Source of the DNA: JBLHZY01 sp050633265
GTDB lineage: Bacteria; Pseudomonadota; Alphaproteobacteria; Rhodobacterales; Rhodobacteraceae
NCBI GenBank assembly: GCA_050633265.1
Contig: JBOEGE010000012.1
Span: forward strand, 23,383 to 87,382
Direction of reading: 5' to 3'
DNA: 64,000 nucleotides
Shown here: in pieces, positions 34,595-42,238 of the stretch
Position numbering within the stretch: the first letter of the stretch is position 1
Layout of the letters: the number at the start of each line of letters is the position of its first letter
The notes under the pieces: generated by a model
Seen by the model: only the letters and a program-made list of their open reading frames with translations
What the model was told of the DNA's origin: nothing
The model's database searches: none
Made by a program: the position numbers and the translations under genes

Positions 34595-35023
34595 TTAGCC
34601 TCCGATTTGATCGTGGTTGGTTAGGCACTCTGAATGATCGCGCAAGACTTCAAGAACCTTGCAGTCTGCGGTGTTGCCACCACTACATTCTTGGATCATC
34701 CGCTTTAGTTCAGTCTGTAGTGCTTTCAGCCGATCCATCCGCAATTCGACTTGTTTGAGTTGCCGACGGGCAATGGAATCCGCCTCGTGACACGAGTGAT
34801 CTGGACTGTCACTTAACGCGAGAAGCTCGCGGATTGCTTCAAGAGGAAACCCCAACTGACGAGCGTGGCGGATAAATGACAGACGATCAACTTCGACAGC
34901 ACTATAGCGACGCTGACCGCCCTCCGTGCGTCCCGGTTCGGGCATCAAGCCGATTTGTTCATAGTAGCGGATTGTCTGAACCTTTGTGCCGGTTTTCTTT
35001 CCGAGGTTTCCAATTGTAAGCAT
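34595..35023 (-). CDS. MerR-family divalent-metal regulator (CadR/PbrR/ZntR-like)
   Basis: A 142-residue MerR-family regulator (LTIGNLGKKTGTKVQTIRYYEQIGL). The metal-binding cysteines are C78 (DHSCHEAD), C113 and C121 (ECSGGNTADCKVL), plus C133. Cys at position 78 with C-x7-C is the pattern of Zn/Cd/Pb sensors, unlike Ser78 in the CueR at 31664. Three further operators in this window share its own upstream motif. Which divalent metal it senses cannot be read. Confidence 0.88.
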   Translation of the reverse strand: MLTIGNLGKKTGTKVQTIRYYEQIGLMPEPGRTEGGQRRYSAVEVDRLSFIRHARQLGFPLEAIRELLALSDSPDHSCHEADSIARRQLKQVELRMDRLKALQTELKRMIQECSGGNTADCKVLEVLRDHSECLTNHDQIGG

Positions 35024-35033
35024 CTAGCCTCCA

Positions 35034-35057
35034 TTTCTAAAGCTTTAGTAGGTTTAG
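35034..35057 (-). promoter_or_regulatory. Autoregulatory MerR-type box of the 34595 regulator
   Basis: On the minus strand: AACCTACTAAAGCTTTAGAA, aligned base for base with the 34539 and 47369 boxes at AACCT, GCT, TAG and AA. It lies between a TATAAG element and the ribosome site of the regulator gene, a position suited to repression of its own promoter. Confidence 0.5.
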
Positions 35058-35127
35058 CTTATATGTAGTGCAAGCCAAGGCCAAGATCACTAATTTGTGA
35101 CACGCAGCCATCTGGCCACGAAACAGC

Positions 35128-35158
35128 TTGAACCTCTAGCTGCTAGAACAATTAAAGT
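35128..35158 (+). promoter_or_regulatory. MerR-type promoter of the SCO/DsbB/LspA operon
   Basis: TTGAAC (35128-35133), CTCTAGCTGCTAGAACAAT as a 19-bp spacer, and TAAAGT (35153-35158). The first 14 bases match the 47369 box with one difference. This puts the copper-chaperone and lipoprotein-peptidase operon under the same divalent-metal regulator. Confidence 0.65.
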
Positions 35159-35196
35159 GCCGTCAATAATAGATGGGATCAGGCGCAAAACGAACA

Positions 35197-35787
35197 ATGA
35201 AGCTTTCGGCAATCAACAAAGGGCTTTGGGCGGCCGTTGCGATCGCAATTCTCGGATTCGCATCGATACAATTCTCGGTCAGATATTTGCCGCGACAGGA
35301 TGATCCTGCATTCCGTGCAGAATTCGAGCTGACCAACCATCATGGGAAAGTTCAGACCGAAGGCGATTTCGCCGGACGGTGGATGCTGGTCTTCTTCGGT
35401 TTCGCAAATTGCCCCGATGTTTGCCCGACAACGCTCGCCGAAGTGGCGGCCGTCATGACAGGGCTGGGCGAAGAATCTGCACAGTTTCAACCGATCTTCA
35501 TCTCGATTGATCCTGAGCGAGACACGCCCGATGTGCTTGCCGAATTCGTCCGCCCCTTTGATGCTGACATCATCGGGCTAACCGGCTCGCCCGACCAAAT
35601 TGCGCAAACAGCGGAGACTTTCCCGATCTATTTCGAGCGAATCGAAGAAGCGACCGCCCCAGACGGCTATACAATGGGTCACACATCTCACCTGTTCCTC
35701 TTTGGTCCTGAGGCTGGTTTTATGCAGTCCTGGCCTTATGGCACCCCAGCTGAAGAAATACTTACAGACCTAAGGCAAAGGATTTGA
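35197..35787 (+). CDS. SCO1/SenC-family copper chaperone (first copy)
   Basis: A 196-residue membrane-anchored thioredoxin-fold protein with the SCO copper site CPDVC (FFGFANCPDVCPTTLAEV) and the distal His in GHTSHLFLFGP. SCO proteins insert copper into the CuA site of cytochrome oxidase or act as thiol reductases. Start at 35197 (MKLSAINKG) precedes the anchor helix. First gene of an operon running to lspA. Confidence 0.9.
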   Translation: MKLSAINKGLWAAVAIAILGFASIQFSVRYLPRQDDPAFRAEFELTNHHGKVQTEGDFAGRWMLVFFGFANCPDVCPTTLAEVAAVMTGLGEESAQFQPIFISIDPERDTPDVLAEFVRPFDADIIGLTGSPDQIAQTAETFPIYFERIEEATAPDGYTMGHTSHLFLFGPEAGFMQSWPYGTPAEEILTDLRQRI

Positions 35788-35792
35788 ACGCG

Positions 35793-36215
35793 ATGACAAG
35801 AATCAACGGAGAAACCGCATTAGGTTTGGCTTGGGCCATCGCATTCTCCTCCTCGCTTATTGTGCTCTTTATCGGCGAAGTACTTGGACAGACACCTTGC
35901 GTGCTTTGTTGGTTCCAGCGCGCCTTCATGTTCCCGCTGGCGATCATCCTTGGCCTCGGCCTTTGGTGGCAGGACCCCCGGATAGGCCGATATGGTGTCG
36001 CGTTGGCTTTGGGAGGCACGGCCGTCGCACTCTATCACATGGGCCTTTATCTCGGCGTAATCCCAGAGGCGGTGAAGCCGTGCACGGAAACCGGCCCCTC
36101 TTGTACCGATGACAATCAACTGTTTCTCGGCATCCCAATCCCGCTTATGGCTATAGCAGCTTTTGCCACAATCGGCGTGCTATCGGCGCTTTCACTCAAG
36201 GAAAAACAATCATGA
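35793..36215 (+). CDS. dsbB: Disulfide bond formation protein DsbB
   Basis: A 140-residue four-helix inner-membrane protein with the quinone-linked CVLC pair (GQTPCVLCWFQRAFM) and a second periplasmic cysteine pair (KPCTETGPSCTDD). It reoxidises DsbA-type partners and passes electrons to quinone. The ATG at 35793 is preferred; a TTG at 35784 overlaps the SCO stop. Its stop overlaps the next gene, a DsbA-like protein, its natural partner. Confidence 0.9.
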   Translation: MTRINGETALGLAWAIAFSSSLIVLFIGEVLGQTPCVLCWFQRAFMFPLAIILGLGLWWQDPRIGRYGVALALGGTAVALYHMGLYLGVIPEAVKPCTETGPSCTDDNQLFLGIPIPLMAIAAFATIGVLSALSLKEKQS

Positions 36216-36871
36216 ATCGACGTGGGCTTATTCTATCCGTCCTCGCATTAGGTATCGCTGGTTTCGGTGGTGCAACCTGGTTCGCAGACCGCTCGCAACC
36301 TGCGACCGATGTTGCCTCTGTTGCCCCCGAAGTCTTTGACGCCTTGATGCGCCCGTACTCCCCTATCCTTGGTCCCGAAAACGCGCCCGTCACGATCGTT
36401 GAATTCTTTGATCCGGCCTGCGAGGCCTGTGCCGCCTTCTATCCAGCCGTCAAAGATATCATGAAAGAGTATCCTGAGGATGTGCGCGTGGTGATACGCT
36501 ACACACCATTTCACGGCCAGATCTCGGAAGTTTCAATTAAGCTTCTTGAGGCCGCACGCATGCAGGGCAAGTTCGAAGAGGTTCTGCAAGCACTTATCGT
36601 CTACCAAAATGCATGGGCCTCCCATGGCAATGCAAATGTCCAAAAAATCGGCGAGATTGCAGGCGGCGCGGGATTGGATATCGAAAAGGCAATGACACAG
36701 ATGAAGTCGCCTGACGTCATTGCAATATACAATCAAGACAAGGCCGATGTCGAAACGGTTGGCGTGCAACAAACGCCGACGTTCTTTGTCAACGGCAAGC
36801 CTCTAGACCCCTTCGGATTTGATGAATTGCGCGCGCTGGTTGCGTCGGAAGTCGCTGCAAGCAAATCATAA
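36212..36871 (+). CDS. DsbA-like periplasmic thiol oxidoreductase
   Basis: A 219-residue protein with an N-terminal anchor or signal (MNRRGLILSVLALGIAGFGGATW) and a thioredoxin/DsbA domain. The active site is CEAC (FFDPACEACAAFYPA) and the cis-proline loop is TPTFFVNGKPL. Coupled to dsbB by a 4-nt overlap. It is distinct from the CSFC-type protein at 24906, so two disulfide systems are present. Confidence 0.9.
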   Translation: MNRRGLILSVLALGIAGFGGATWFADRSQPATDVASVAPEVFDALMRPYSPILGPENAPVTIVEFFDPACEACAAFYPAVKDIMKEYPEDVRVVIRYTPFHGQISEVSIKLLEAARMQGKFEEVLQALIVYQNAWASHGNANVQKIGEIAGGAGLDIEKAMTQMKSPDVIAIYNQDKADVETVGVQQTPTFFVNGKPLDPFGFDELRALVASEVAASKS

Positions 36872-36896
36872 TCAGACAGCGACAAGGAACAATATC

Positions 36897-37358
36897 ATGA
36901 AATATGCTTTCATCACCGCCATCGCCTTCAGCGCCTTGATCGGACTGCCCACAGCCTCGACCGCAGGCTCGCAAGATGTTGTTGTCGAAGGCGCGTGGTC
37001 GCGCGCCTCGATTGGGACAAAACGCCCCGGCGTGGCGTATCTGACGTTGCGCAACACGGGCTCGGACCCAGTCTCTCTCGTGGGGCTGGAGACGCCCTTG
37101 GCCATGATGCCTGAGATTCACGAAACGAAGACGGATGCCAATGGGGTAAGCTCCATGGCTCCGGCCGGCGAAATCACAATTCCTGCAGGTGAAAGCGTCT
37201 CACTTGAACCAGGAGGTAAACATGCCATGCTAATGAAGTTGCAACGAAAAATGGTTGAAGGCGAAAACTTTTCTTTGACATTCAACTTCGCCGATGGCGG
37301 ACAGCTCACAGTCAATGTCCCCATTTTGGGCGTTGCGGCGCGAGGACCGCAGGATTGA
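36897..37358 (+). CDS. PCuAC-type periplasmic copper chaperone
   Basis: A 153-residue exported protein of the PCuAC (DUF461) family. After the signal (MKYAFITAIAFSALIGLPTAST) come AWSRASIGTKRPGVAYLTL and the copper ligands HETKTD, SSMAPAG and GGKHAMLM. PCuAC hands Cu(I) to SCO or directly to the oxidase CuA site. Its position between two SCO genes supports a copper-relay role. Start 36897 follows AAGGAAC. Confidence 0.9.
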   Translation: MKYAFITAIAFSALIGLPTASTAGSQDVVVEGAWSRASIGTKRPGVAYLTLRNTGSDPVSLVGLETPLAMMPEIHETKTDANGVSSMAPAGEITIPAGESVSLEPGGKHAMLMKLQRKMVEGENFSLTFNFADGGQLTVNVPILGVAARGPQD

Positions 37359-37984
37359 CACGCACAAGATCGCTCCTCACTTTAATTGCGTTTGCGAGCT
37401 GCATACTTGGTGTCGCACTTTTTATTGGCTGGTGGAGGGTGGACGGCCCTGGCGCACCTGAGCCGGGTGGTGCGCGCCCTCTTCCACTTTCCCAGATGGC
37501 ATTTCAGATGACTGACCAAGACGGGGAAACCGTTGGGCCCGCCACGCTATTGGGTAGTCCCTCCTTGGTGTTTTTCGGATTCACATATTGCCCCGATGTC
37601 TGCCCCACAACACTGTCAGATATCTCAGGGTGGCTCGACGATCTAAGCGACGAAGCTGCGCAATTGAAGGTTATTTTCATAACCATCGACCCCGCACGCG
37701 ATAGCGGTACGGCCTTGGCCGACTATGTAGGTTCTTTTCACCCAGCTATCCAAGGTTGGAGCGGCACACCTGAAGAAACGGAACGTGCAGTAGCGGGTTT
37801 TCGCGCGAGCTATGAAAAAGTCGCAATAGAAGATGGGGACTACACAATGAACCATACGGCCAGCGTCTTTTTATTCGCTGCCGACGGGCAGTTTGTCACC
37901 ACCGTCGATTACCATGAACCTCGTGAGTTTGCGGTGCCAAAAATCCGCCGCGTCCTTGAAACAATAGGAGACCCCGCCAAATGA
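37355..37984 (+). CDS. SCO1/SenC-family protein (second copy), TTG start
   Basis: A 209-residue anchored SCO protein with CPDVC (FFGFTYCPDVCPTTLSDI) and the distal His in NHTASVFLFAADG. It differs substantially from the 35197 copy, so this is not a recent duplication. The TTG at 37355 overlaps the PCuAC stop and is the only start that retains the anchor (LLTLIAFASCILGVALFIGW). Confidence 0.88.
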   Translation: MTRTRSLLTLIAFASCILGVALFIGWWRVDGPGAPEPGGARPLPLSQMAFQMTDQDGETVGPATLLGSPSLVFFGFTYCPDVCPTTLSDISGWLDDLSDEAAQLKVIFITIDPARDSGTALADYVGSFHPAIQGWSGTPEETERAVAGFRASYEKVAIEDGDYTMNHTASVFLFAADGQFVTTVDYHEPREFAVPKIRRVLETIGDPAK

Positions 37985-38433
37985 AATCCTTCACGCTTGC
38001 CGTAGCAGTTGCTATTTGCCTTGCCTCTCAGGCACTCGCTGAGGCCACATCCATTGACGTCAAAAAGACCAGTAGCTGTGGATGTTGCCTTGCCTGGATG
38101 GATCATCTTGAAGACAACGGCTTTGGCCCCACGGGCGAAGACATGTTTGCAGGGCTTCTTGTTCGTTTCAAACTCGACATGGGTGTGCCGCAACGTATGG
38201 TGTCTTGCCACACGGGCTTAGTAGAGGGCTACGTAATTGAGGGGCATGTTCCAGCGGATGACATTCGCAGACTACTCAGCGAGCGACCTGACGCGATCGG
38301 TCTTGCTGTGCCGGGAATGCCACTCGGTTCACCTGGCATGGACCAGGGTCGCTGGCGGGAGGCCTATGACGTCTTCCTCATCAAAAACGATGGCACTTCG
38401 GAAGTCTACTCTAGCTATCCTGGCGACGAGTAG
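37981..38433 (+). CDS. DUF411 family metal-binding protein (second copy)
   Basis: A 150-residue exported protein with a signal (MKSFTLAVAVAICLASQALA) and the DUF411 motifs TSSCGCCLAWMDHL, VSCHTGLVEGYVIEGHVPADDIRRLL and PDAIGLAVPGMPLGSPGM. It is the second such protein in the window, shares the core with the 28224 product and sits under a different regulator. It overlaps the SCO gene by 4 nt. Confidence 0.85.
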   Translation: MKSFTLAVAVAICLASQALAEATSIDVKKTSSCGCCLAWMDHLEDNGFGPTGEDMFAGLLVRFKLDMGVPQRMVSCHTGLVEGYVIEGHVPADDIRRLLSERPDAIGLAVPGMPLGSPGMDQGRWREAYDVFLIKNDGTSEVYSSYPGDE

Positions 38434-38439
38434 CTGGAC

Positions 38440-38907
38440 ATGGCGCGAAGGTTTAGCTTTGGTGTGCTCGGAACGGTTGTAGCCGTTGGCTTGGATCAAT
38501 TCAGTAAACTGCTTGTCGTCAATAACGCATCCGCGTTAAGCGCAGGTTACTCCGTCCTACCGGGTTTTGATCTCGTCTATCACCGCAACAGCGGCATATC
38601 ATTTGGCATGCTGAGTGGCGCCCCGTCATGGGCGCTAATTTTTCTTGCCGTTTGCGTCTGCCTCTGGCTGATAGCCTTGATTGCGCGAACGAAGGAGCGG
38701 TTGGAAGCCGTCGCGTTGGGGCTTATACTTGGAGGGGGCCTGGGGAATGCGATTGACCGACTAAGAGTTGGGGCAGTCACCGATTTTCTGGACATTTACA
38801 TTGGCGAATTGCACTGGCCGGCCTTCAATTTGGCCGATGCAGCGATTTTCTGCGGAGGCGCTCTGCTAATTGCGCGACCTTTCTCAAGACACAGCAGAAA
38901 CAAATAG
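38440..38907 (+). CDS. lspA: Lipoprotein signal peptidase LspA (signal peptidase II)
   Basis: A 155-residue four-helix aspartyl peptidase that removes signal peptides from diacylated prolipoproteins. The catalytic aspartates lie in GGGLGNAIDRLRVG and FNLADAAIF. The N-terminal DQFSK and NSGISFGML motifs are present. LspA copies in metal islands (PbrC type) are known next to MerR/CadR regulators and exporters. Here it is last in an operon whose promoter carries that box. Confidence 0.93.
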   Translation: MARRFSFGVLGTVVAVGLDQFSKLLVVNNASALSAGYSVLPGFDLVYHRNSGISFGMLSGAPSWALIFLAVCVCLWLIALIARTKERLEAVALGLILGGGLGNAIDRLRVGAVTDFLDIYIGELHWPAFNLADAAIFCGGALLIARPFSRHSRNK

Positions 38908-38932
38908 TGGCGACTTAGAGACCTCTTGCGCC

Positions 38933-39394
38933 TCAGACAGGCCAATCAATTTGGTTTTTGAAGGCCGCAAGCGTTGCGTCGCTGACATGGTGTTCAATGC
39001 CTTCTGCGTCTCGCACAGCTGTTGCCTCATCGATCCCCAAACTCATTAGAAACGCGACCACAATCCTGTGGCGTTCGCGGCAAACTTCGGCGAGGGTCCG
39101 ACCCTTGTCGGTTAGAAATACTGAACGATACTTCTCTCGATGCACCAAGCCGGCCGCTTTGAGGCGTGAAATGTTTTTGGTAACGGTCGGGGCTTTAACC
39201 CCCAAACGCTCTGCAATGTCGACCGGGCGCGCCTCGCCGTGCAGGTCGATGAGTTCAGCAATCAGTTCAACATAGTCTTCCGCAATCTCACTTTCATGGG
39301 CGTTGCGCACATGCGCAAACCCGTCGGCCTGGGCTTCGGGATTGTTTGTGATGGGCGTGAAATTCTCACTTGGCTGCGGTGATCTCGTATTCAT
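38933..39394 (-). CDS. mntR: Manganese-responsive regulator MntR (DtxR family)
   Basis: A 153-residue DtxR-family regulator. HESEIAEDYVELIAELIDLHGEARPVDIAERLGVKAPTVTKNI forms the winged helix. The metal ligands lie in ERHRIVVAFLMSLG and DAEGIEHHVSDATLAAF, as in enterobacterial MntR. There is no C-terminal SH3 domain. ATG 39394 was chosen because the MntR core starts soon after. It is divergent from the operon at 39486 with an MntR-like palindrome in the shared region. Confidence 0.9.
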   Translation of the reverse strand: MNTRSPQPSENFTPITNNPEAQADGFAHVRNAHESEIAEDYVELIAELIDLHGEARPVDIAERLGVKAPTVTKNISRLKAAGLVHREKYRSVFLTDKGRTLAEVCRERHRIVVAFLMSLGIDEATAVRDAEGIEHHVSDATLAAFKNQIDWPV

Positions 39395-39422
39395 GTCGGG
39401 ACTTTGACCTATCAATAAGAGA

Positions 39423-39452
39423 TTGACAACAAGTTTGCCTTGGGTGAATAAG
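39423..39452 (+). promoter_or_regulatory. Sigma-70 promoter of the di-heme/ABC importer operon
   Basis: TTGACA (39423-39428) and AATAAG (39447-39452) with 18-bp spacing, 34 bp before the GTG start. The MntR-like palindrome overlaps the -10 and likely start site, so the regulator would block initiation. Confidence 0.6.
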
Positions 39453-39469
39453 TTAGACAAGGCTAACTT
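39450..39469. promoter_or_regulatory. MntR-box palindrome
   Basis: AAGTTAGACAAGGCTAACTT has perfect 7-bp arms (AAGTTAG/CTAACTT). It matches the enterobacterial mntH operator as I remember it (AACATAGCAAAGGCTATGTT) at AA, TAG, AAGGCTA and TT. It lies between mntR and the 39486 operon and could control both. Confidence 0.75.
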
Positions 39470-39485
39470 TTTTATGGAGTGACTT

Positions 39486-41366
39486 GTGTCCCGGCACCTA
39501 CAACGCGCGATCCTATCTATGATTATCACCCTATCGGTGATGGTAGGCCCTTCCATGGGGACACCCGCCAAAGAGGCACCGTGGCTTCCCGAAGCTGCCG
39601 CCTATCGTTTGACCCTTTTTTTGGGCAACCTTGCTCCGGTTCCTTGGGAAAAAGTGGAAAAAGCTTGGAAAGAACCCTATCGCGGATCTGACTATTCTGC
39701 CGGCGCCTTTGATTGGCTGGGACGTGAGAGCACTCTTGACCTAGACGCCATAAAAAGCGCTCTGGCAACGGAGGATCGACATGCCCTATTCGCATCAGCG
39801 ACCCGTCTGATCGCCCTAAGAATCGACGAAGAATTGGATGTCGCTCTTACTGCGAATGACCCTTCCACCTCTGGTCAAGCCGTTGCACGAGCCAAAGAAA
39901 TTTACCGCGCATTTGCTGATCATATCAAAGCGGCTGATCCTGCCAGCGCCCGTTCGTTGGGGCGCGCCTGGTTGGAACTCATGAATGCGACAGGTTCGGC
40001 GCGTGTGCTCGGTGCTGGCGGTGTAGAGCAGAATACTGAGGTGATGTTAGCGGCGCGCAACGAGATTTCTTCATATTTGGCGGCAAACTATCTTGTCGCA
40101 GACTTAACTCCGCGCGCGACACTAACTGCCTTGCCCGAACTGATTGCGCGGACGGGGCAACCCGTCACTCTGCCTGCAGCCTTGCCGCCGGGAACCGACC
40201 TGTTCGATCAGGATCCGCTGCCGCTTCTGGTGTTGAATTTCGAAGAACAAGGGATCGACGAAGCCGATCTGCCCCTCATTGCCTATGGTGACATGTTGTT
40301 TGACAGCGCAAATATTTTCGGCGGACCGGCCAAAGAACTGGGTATTGCCTGTTCTACTTGCCACAATCGCTCCGACATCAATCAGCGTTTCTTCATTCCC
40401 GGCGCGAGCCATCAGCCTGGTGCGGTGGACGTGGATGGTGCTTTCTTCAACCCGATGTTCAACGACCGCCGCGATGACCCGATCGATATTCCCAGCCTGC
40501 GAGGGCTTCGCTTCACTGGGCCATATGGACGTGATGGAAGATTTGGCTCAATTAGGAATTTCACTCGCAATGTAATCGTGAATGAATTCGCAGGCGAAGA
40601 ACCCACGCCCCTCATTCTGGACGCATTGGTCGCCTATATGACCGAATTCGACTTCCTGCCCAACTCCATGGTCACGGGTGAGGGCCAGTTGACTGATGCC
40701 GCCCCCGAGGCTGCTCGCCGAGGCGAAACACTTTTCAACCAACCCTTTGACGGCATGGGCGATCAATCTTGTGCTAGCTGTCACACCCCTTCAGGGAATT
40801 TCCTAGACAGAAAATCGCATGATATTGGCTCTGTGGCTCCCGCCTACGACGGGTCGTTGGCTGGGGCCATGGACACGCCAACTCTACTCGGCACCGTTTA
40901 CACGGCACCTTATTTCCACGATGGTTCGCTACCGACACTGGCAAGCGTGGTGGAGTGGTTCAATGACACCAAGGGCCTCGGCCTTACCGAAGCTGAACTG
41001 TCAGATTTGACCGCCTATCTCGAAACGGTTGGGGCCGCAGACGAACCCTATGAAACATTCGATGCCGCAAACACGCCTTTCCGATTGGCATTCGCAGAGC
41101 TTACGACCTTCGCCTCGACCCTCGATACGCTTCTTCCCAAACGCGATGCCAAGCACATCTTGATCTTGACTGATACGGTCGCCACAGATCTGGCTGCGGA
41201 TGCTGGCACGATGGCCAATCTCTCGGCGCGACCCGAAATTTATGCGCTTGCAAACAAGCTCACTGAGGTTGGCACCGCCGTACGAGGTGAAGACTGGGCG
41301 AGTGCACTGACCAATTGGAACCAATTCAAAGAAGATGCCACAGCACTAGAAGAAAGGGCGTACTAA
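39486..41366 (+). CDS. Di-heme c-type cytochrome (MauG/CCP-like) with extra helical domains
   Basis: A 626-residue exported protein, GTG start with GGAG 8 nt upstream. A signal peptide is followed by an all-helical domain (about residues 28-225) with no family I recognise. A MauG/cytochrome c peroxidase-like core follows, with heme sites CSTCHNRSD (about residue 289) and CASCHTPSG (about 429). Each is followed by an APY/GPY..DGR/S loop (TGPYGRDGRFGS, TAPYFHDGSLPT). A further helical tail (about 530-626) ends the chain. It is first in an operon with an ABC importer under an MntR box. Confidence 0.85.
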   Translation: MSRHLQRAILSMIITLSVMVGPSMGTPAKEAPWLPEAAAYRLTLFLGNLAPVPWEKVEKAWKEPYRGSDYSAGAFDWLGRESTLDLDAIKSALATEDRHALFASATRLIALRIDEELDVALTANDPSTSGQAVARAKEIYRAFADHIKAADPASARSLGRAWLELMNATGSARVLGAGGVEQNTEVMLAARNEISSYLAANYLVADLTPRATLTALPELIARTGQPVTLPAALPPGTDLFDQDPLPLLVLNFEEQGIDEADLPLIAYGDMLFDSANIFGGPAKELGIACSTCHNRSDINQRFFIPGASHQPGAVDVDGAFFNPMFNDRRDDPIDIPSLRGLRFTGPYGRDGRFGSIRNFTRNVIVNEFAGEEPTPLILDALVAYMTEFDFLPNSMVTGEGQLTDAAPEAARRGETLFNQPFDGMGDQSCASCHTPSGNFLDRKSHDIGSVAPAYDGSLAGAMDTPTLLGTVYTAPYFHDGSLPTLASVVEWFNDTKGLGLTEAELSDLTAYLETVGAADEPYETFDAANTPFRLAFAELTTFASTLDTLLPKRDAKHILILTDTVATDLAADAGTMANLSARPEIYALANKLTEVGTAVRGEDWASALTNWNQFKEDATALEERAY

Positions 41367-41368
41367 TC

Positions 41369-42238
41369 ATGCCGCGTTTGAACCGCCGCAACCTTCTCAT
41401 CCTCGCGAGCGCAGGATTGGCCGTACAATTGACACCTGCACTGGCGCAATCCGCGCCGTTGCGTCTGGCATTCATCCCTCAGGAGAACCCTGACAAACTG
41501 CTGGGCGATATCGAGATAATTACGACTTGGCTGAGCTCAGAAATCGGTTTGCCGGTCGAAGGGTTTGTGACCATCGATCACGCAGCCGCGGTCGAAGCGC
41601 TGCGCAACGGTGACGCCGATATCTCCTTCATGGGAGCAATGCCCTTCGTACTCGCCGAAAATGAAATCGGTGCCATCCCACTCTTGTCGGAAATCTATCG
41701 CGATGCACCGAGCTACACTGGGCGGATTTTCGTGCGCCACGACAGTGGATTTAAAACGCTGGCCGACCTCGAGGGCAAGGACATCGCATTTGCCGACCCA
41801 ATCTCGGAATCCGGTTACATGTACCCCCTCTCGGAGTTCGAGCGCGCAGGGCTTATTTCCGCCCCCTCCGCGGCGGAAGACTTCTTGGGCCGCATCTTCT
41901 TTGCGGGCGGCTATCAACAGGCGATGCAAGCCATGGCAGAGGGTTTGGTCGACGCCGCCGGCGCCAGCCAATACGCCGACCTTCTGCTCACTCCTGAACA
42001 ACAATCACAGGTCACATGGATCGCAGAAAGCGATCCCATCCCAAGCCATGTTGTAATCGCGCGCCCTGAGCTAGATGCCGAGCTTCGTGCACGCTTTGTT
42101 GCCGCTATGATGAAACTCAATCAACCCGAACACCAAGAAAAGCTGCGCCATCTCTACGGTCCCGATGGCTATGTCGAAACCGACCCTTCAGTGTTCGATG
42201 ACGTGCGTGACATGGCGCGGCGCTACGGGCTGCTATGA
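41369..42238 (+). CDS. PhnD-type periplasmic substrate-binding protein of an ABC importer
   Basis: A 289-residue exported binding protein (signal RRNLLILASAGLAVQLTPALA) of the phosphonate-binding PhnD family. It has LRLAFIPQENPDKLLGDIE, DHAAAVEALRNGDADISFMGAMPFVLA and SYTGRIFVRHDSGFKTLADLEGKDIAFADP with SGYMYPL. The ligand is not proven by the family: relatives bind phosphonate, phosphite or other ligands. The di-heme neighbour and MntR box argue for a metal or metal chelate here. Confidence 0.88.
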   Translation: MPRLNRRNLLILASAGLAVQLTPALAQSAPLRLAFIPQENPDKLLGDIEIITTWLSSEIGLPVEGFVTIDHAAAVEALRNGDADISFMGAMPFVLAENEIGAIPLLSEIYRDAPSYTGRIFVRHDSGFKTLADLEGKDIAFADPISESGYMYPLSEFERAGLISAPSAAEDFLGRIFFAGGYQQAMQAMAEGLVDAAGASQYADLLLTPEQQSQVTWIAESDPIPSHVVIARPELDAELRARFVAAMMKLNQPEHQEKLRHLYGPDGYVETDPSVFDDVRDMARRYGLL

